DNA of 64,000 nucleotides from Gardnerella vaginalis (GTDB lineage Bacteria > Actinomycetota > Actinomycetes > Actinomycetales > Bifidobacteriaceae), in the NCBI RefSeq assembly GCF_040427915.1, contig NZ_JBETXJ010000002.1, positions 1,116,001 to 1,180,000 of the forward strand, read 5' to 3'. This document shows positions 60,423 through 64,000 of the stretch, in pieces. The notes beneath the pieces were generated by a model that saw only the letters and a list, made by a program, of their open reading frames with translations, did not search any database and was not told where the DNA came from. Each line of letters begins with the position of its first letter. Positions within the stretch are counted from its first letter, which is position 1. The translations under genes were made by a program, and so were the position numbers.

Positions 60423-63116
60423 ATGTGGAAAATCGCACTAAAACTTATGCGTAAAAGCGTGCGCATGCTAATTGCCTCTGGAATTGCAATTCTTATAGGC
60501 AGCATGTTTATGAGCGCTACTTTGCTTTTTGCAAACAGCGCTGATGACTTGATGGTTCGTAACGCAACAGATGAATTCGGTAGCGCAAATTATGCAATCT
60601 CATTTAGGAATCCTAACAGTTCTCCGAGTAGTGAAATTCATTATAAAGACCTTCATTTAGACGAAATATCGAAGATGCCTGGCGTTAATGGCATTCGTAG
60701 TGACGATGCGACTGCGCTTGTAAGAGTAGAAAAAGGTGATAAATCAGTTACGAGTATCGCTTGGTCTAATGGTTTGTATGGAAATCTTCCTGTGTATAAA
60801 TCAACAGAAGGTAGAGATCCGCAAAAAATAGGCGAAATCACTCTTATTAAAAGTATTGCTAAATCAATACATGCAAACATTGGCGATACTATAACTTTGG
60901 TTAAAGTAGATGACACTGGCGGAGATAAAGAAAAATCGTACGATGTTCGTGTGGTTGGTCTTGTAGACGATGGAGAGCATTCTCAAATACCATTTTCAAA
61001 TCGCGGCACGTATCTTGGTGGCATAACGAATGATTTTTGTGCAAAACTCGAAAATCTTAAGAATTCTGACAATGAAGTTGTGCAAAGCAAAGTGTACATG
61101 AGTATTGATGAATCTAAAATAAACGATTTATCTCCTAAGATTAATGCTTTGCTTCCAGAGCAATTTTCTCTTATGTCTAGGCACGAAGTTGGTGTAAGAG
61201 CTGTTCGAAATATGTCCAACGGCACTAATTTTGTAACCATGTTCTTACTATCGTTTGGTGTTCTAGCATTGCTTATTTCTTCGCTTGTTATTGCAAACAC
61301 ATTCCAAGTTTTGGTTGCTCAACGCAGACGCACTCTTGCACTTTTGCGCGTAATTGGCGCACAGTCGCACCAGCTTTATGCTGCAGTTTTGCTTGAAGCT
61401 GCAATACTTGGAGTTATTTCCGCGGCTGTTGGTGTGCTTTGCGCAATCGGATTTATGGGCGCAATTAGTAACGTGAATATTAATTCTGGACCGTTATCTA
61501 AGATTCCTTTGATTGTCTCGCTTCCAGCGGTTGTCTGGCCAATAGCAATTGGCATGATTGTAACAGTTCTTGCGTCTATGAGTGCTGCGCGATCTGCTAC
61601 AAAAGTAACGCCTATGGAAGCGCTACGACCAATGGATTTGATTAAAGATAAGCGTGCAAGCATTATTCGCGCTGTTTTTGGCGTGATATTTATTGTTGTA
61701 GGTATTTTAGCTACGGCTTTAAGTGCTACTTCTTTAGCAAGCATGATTGCGGGGAAGTCTCCTACTGCTGGTTCTGATTCTTGGATGACTTTGCTTGGAG
61801 CAATGTTTGGATGCGCGCTTGTGTTTATTGGAATTATTATTACTGCAACATTCTGGATGCCGTTTGCTATGAAGGCAACTGGCGCAATCATGGCACTTTG
61901 TGGGCCTTCTTCTAAAGTTGCTAACGCAAACGTGCAACGAAACCCTAGAAGAGTTGCAGCAACTGGAACATCTTTGCTTATTGGGGTAACGCTTGTTTCA
62001 ACAGTAGTAACTGGTGCAATGTGCGGTAAAGCAACTCTTAAAGGTGTTGTTGATGACCGTTACAGTGTTGACATTATTATTCAAGGCAAGAATGTTGATG
62101 AATCTTTAGCTGCCGACATTTCAAAGATTAGTGGAATAAAGCATACTGAGTTGCTTCCTGCAGTTCCTATGACTTTTAAGAACGCTAAGGGCAAAACTGA
62201 GTACGCTATGGCAGCTGGAGTTGATAATGTAAATCAACTTAGAAATGTAATGCACACTGACCTTGATGGCGTTAATATAAACAAAGATTCTGTGCTTTTG
62301 CCTAAGTTTAATAACGAAGGTGGAGAGCCTTTTGATCTTAAAAAAGGAAATCTTAATCTGCAAGCTTACGTAGAAAAGTACAGTTCTGGTGAAGATAGTG
62401 TAGAAAATGTTACTCCATTTACTGGCATGAATACAGACTCTAGTAATAACGATAAGAGCATTACTGTAAAGCAAGTTCAGTTTAAGACGTATCGAAATGT
62501 TGGTGTGTATTCAAATAATACTGCTTTTGTGAGCAAATCCTACTTCAATAACTACCTTAAGCCTACAACGCATATTTTGCTCATTTCGGTAGACTCTAGC
62601 AAAGCTAATCTTGTAGATATTGCTAAAAACATTCGAAATGTTACATCTAGTTATGCGGAGGTTATGGCTACTGGAAGCGTGTTTGAGCGAGCAAAGTGGG
62701 AGAGTACTATTGACATAATGATGATGTTGCTTGTTGGCTTAATAGCAGTAGCTGTTGTGATTGCTTTAATAGGCGTTGCAAACACATTAAGCTTGTCTGT
62801 TATTGAGCGAACCAAAGAATCTGCAACTTTGCGCGCAATAGGCATGACAAGAGGCCAGGTTAGAAGATCTCTTGCGTTGGAAGCAACGTTGATCTCCCTA
62901 ACAAGCACTGTTTCTGGCTTGATTGTTGGAACGGTGTTTGGATGGATTGGATCCTACATGGTATTTAGCACAATTGGCAAAGTTCCGTTTGTAATTGATT
63001 GGACTATTTACGCGGTTCTTGCTCTAATCGCTTTACTTGCAGCGCTTCTTTCCAGCGTGCTTCCAGCTCGTAGAGCAGTGAAGTCTTCGCCAGTGGTTGC
63101 GCTCGCAGAAGAATAA
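60423..63116 (+). CDS. FtsX-domain ABC permease
   Basis: The 897-residue protein has the long actinobacterial form of FtsX/MacB permeases: an N-terminal helix (about 12-35), a roughly 230-residue extracytoplasmic domain, a first FtsX block of helices (TFLLSFGVLALLISSLVIAN region, about 275-400), further helices at about 420-500, a second extracytoplasmic domain (about 540-770) and a C-terminal FtsX block with SVIERTKESATLRAIGMTRG and VLPARRAVKSSPVVALAEE. About ten helices. GGTGGTGAAG lies before the ATG. Operon with the ATPase; a terminator follows. Confidence 0.92.
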   Translation: MWKIALKLMRKSVRMLIASGIAILIGSMFMSATLLFANSADDLMVRNATDEFGSANYAISFRNPNSSPSSEIHYKDLHLDEISKMPGVNGIRSDDATALVRVEKGDKSVTSIAWSNGLYGNLPVYKSTEGRDPQKIGEITLIKSIAKSIHANIGDTITLVKVDDTGGDKEKSYDVRVVGLVDDGEHSQIPFSNRGTYLGGITNDFCAKLENLKNSDNEVVQSKVYMSIDESKINDLSPKINALLPEQFSLMSRHEVGVRAVRNMSNGTNFVTMFLLSFGVLALLISSLVIANTFQVLVAQRRRTLALLRVIGAQSHQLYAAVLLEAAILGVISAAVGVLCAIGFMGAISNVNINSGPLSKIPLIVSLPAVVWPIAIGMIVTVLASMSAARSATKVTPMEALRPMDLIKDKRASIIRAVFGVIFIVVGILATALSATSLASMIAGKSPTAGSDSWMTLLGAMFGCALVFIGIIITATFWMPFAMKATGAIMALCGPSSKVANANVQRNPRRVAATGTSLLIGVTLVSTVVTGAMCGKATLKGVVDDRYSVDIIIQGKNVDESLAADISKISGIKHTELLPAVPMTFKNAKGKTEYAMAAGVDNVNQLRNVMHTDLDGVNINKDSVLLPKFNNEGGEPFDLKKGNLNLQAYVEKYSSGEDSVENVTPFTGMNTDSSNNDKSITVKQVQFKTYRNVGVYSNNTAFVSKSYFNNYLKPTTHILLISVDSSKANLVDIAKNIRNVTSSYAEVMATGSVFERAKWESTIDIMMMLLVGLIAVAVVIALIGVANTLSLSVIERTKESATLRAIGMTRGQVRRSLALEATLISLTSTVSGLIVGTVFGWIGSYMVFSTIGKVPFVIDWTIYAVLALIALLAALLSSVLPARRAVKSSPVVALAEE

Positions 63117-63161
63117 ACTGTATGTTGTTATAACATATATTAAATTAATTATAAAAACAGA

Positions 63162-63200
63162 AATAATGCTGGTGTAGTTGTGCATCAGCATTATTTTTTT
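63162..63200 (+). terminator. Rho-independent terminator of the FtsX exporter
   Basis: AATAATGCTG and CAGCATTATT pair over 10 bases, followed by a run of T (63191-63200). Confidence 0.92.
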
Positions 63201-63363
63201 CTACATAACGTGCGACACGCAGAAAAAATAATGTGATGTACGTCAAAAAAATAAATAAATTTTATGCATAAAATACAATTGTTTAGATATTATTAATATT
63301 GATTAATATTTTTTATCGGGAAAATCGAAAAAATTAAGTATTAAATATTTGTTATAACAACTT

Positions 63364-63383
63364 AATCGAAAAATTTTTCGATT
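63364..63383. promoter_or_regulatory. Perfect 20-bp palindrome upstream of the coiled-coil gene
   Basis: AATCGAAAAATTTTTCGATT, about 105 bases before the start codon. It could be an operator or, read on either strand, a short A/T hairpin. Confidence 0.4.
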
Positions 63384-63488
63384 ATTTGACGTTGGAATCT
63401 TATTTATTTCTCTGTTATGCTCTTTGGTTGACTGCTGACATAAGCATAAATTAAATATGAGGCCGCTACGAGCAAGGAGTAGAAGAAT

Positions 63489-64000
63489 ATGGTAACGGTC
63501 AATAAAAAATCTGCCGCAGTGATTGCAGGAATCGTGTTGTTATTAATGCAAAGCCCAATGCCAGCGTGGGCGCAAGAAGCTGTAAGTGGATCAGAACCAA
63601 ATAATGTTGTCGATGCATCTGATAACAAATTCGGTAAATTAGAAGATTTAGATTTGGGTGCTAAAGATCCAGAGACACAAGACGAATTAATTGGTAGTCG
63701 TAAAAGTGCAAAAAATAATTTAAAGATTTATGAAAACAAGTTAAAAGAATTAGAAATAAAAGTTAAGATTTTAAATGAACTTGTAAAAAAAGAATTGGAA
63801 GATAGTAATAATAAAACTGATAAAATTGAAGAATTAGAACACAGAATGGAATCTGCTTCTGAATCTGATTTTGATCGTCTTAATGGAGAGAAAATAAAGC
63901 TAGAAGCAGAGAGAAAAAATATAGAAAACAATCTTAGTGACAATGATAAGAAGTTGAATTCTGCTGACGAAGATTTGAGAAAATATAATATATATTTACA
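63489..64000 (+). CDS. Secreted coiled-coil protein (partial, 3' end outside window)
   Basis: From ATG 63489 (AAGGAG upstream, 63471-63476) the frame is open to the window end: 170 residues visible. A signal peptide (SAAVIAGIVLLLMQSPMPAW, likely cut at AWA-QE) is followed by an acidic segment and, from about residue 70, a long charged helical region with heptad character (LKIYENKLKELEIKVKILNE, KIEELEHRMESASES). Such a layout is typical of extracellular cell-wall or adhesion proteins with a C-terminal anchor, which cannot be seen here. Confidence 0.75.
   Translation, partial: MVTVNKKSAAVIAGIVLLLMQSPMPAWAQEAVSGSEPNNVVDASDNKFGKLEDLDLGAKDPETQDELIGSRKSAKNNLKIYENKLKELEIKVKILNELVKKELEDSNNKTDKIEELEHRMESASESDFDRLNGEKIKLEAERKNIENNLSDNDKKLNSADEDLRKYNIYL

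Larger units (their letters stand above)
63117..63488. other. 372-base gap with terminator and palindromes
   Basis: It contains the exporter terminator, two copies of TGTTATAACA (63125 and 63350 regions) and the perfect palindrome at 63364-63383. The promoter of the coiled-coil protein lies after these. Confidence 0.6.

Overview
The window looks like a chromosomal piece of Gardnerella (low-G+C Bifidobacteriaceae). This rests on the AT-rich actinobacterial gene set: groEL without an adjacent groES, the ung-moxR-DUF58 block, a WXG100 protein, cold-shock/DUF3027/clpC, a Gly-Cys-Val-Val tRNA cluster and a bifidobacterial-type L-fucose locus. The species is inferred from gene content only.

Housekeeping and stress, 1-14.6 kb: a MoxR/DUF58 membrane-stress operon with uracil-DNA glycosylase; a LytR_C protein; groEL under a CIRCE operator that carries an extra half-site; a WXG100 protein; a TPM-like membrane protein; an OmpR-type two-component pair preceded by 11-bp phased repeats; a cold-shock protein; DUF3027; and clpC.

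Defence and accessory island, 14.6-27.1 kb: a type I restriction-modification operon read leftwards (hsdM, hsdS, rhuM, hsdR). Next to it is a fossil chimera in which an MmeI-like type IIG enzyme was cut short and joined to the end of an XRE regulator. A KAP-family P-loop ATPase and a Pro/Gln-rich membrane protein follow. Two nearly identical hairpins in direct orientation (23.13 and 27.08 kb) bracket the KAP segment, just before the tRNA cluster.

Core, 27.2-37.1 kb: four tRNAs, a LysR regulator, a HAD protein, NAD(P)HX dehydratase, a Zn/Mn ABC uptake operon and thrS.

Second accessory region, 37.1-50.6 kb: an XRE/membrane pair, unknown proteins, an odd ABC protein whose two ATPase halves are degenerate in complementary ways, a dead RelB-type antitoxin, a roughly 545-nt hairpin-rich non-coding element closed by a 12-bp helix and followed by a terminator, and a bacteriocin-export-like locus. 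That locus holds a 27-residue Trp/Cys peptide ORF, remnants of a C39 peptidase-ABC exporter, and an intact ABC pair. It is flanked by 53-bp direct repeats and ends beside a 13-G homopolymer.

Fucose locus, 50.6-59.0 kb: a five-gene operon read leftwards (L-fuconate dehydratase, SDR L-fucose dehydrogenase, FucP permease, L-fuconolactonase, DapA-type aldolase), with a LacI regulator divergent from it and lactaldehyde reductase downstream. Together these give a complete non-phosphorylating route from L-fucose to pyruvate and 1,2-propanediol. Every gap in the operon holds a hairpin without a U-tract. The window closes with a MacB/FtsX-type ABC exporter and the start of a secreted coiled-coil protein.

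A recurrent feature is short tandem duplication, often with a 13-bp unit, on or just after stop codons.
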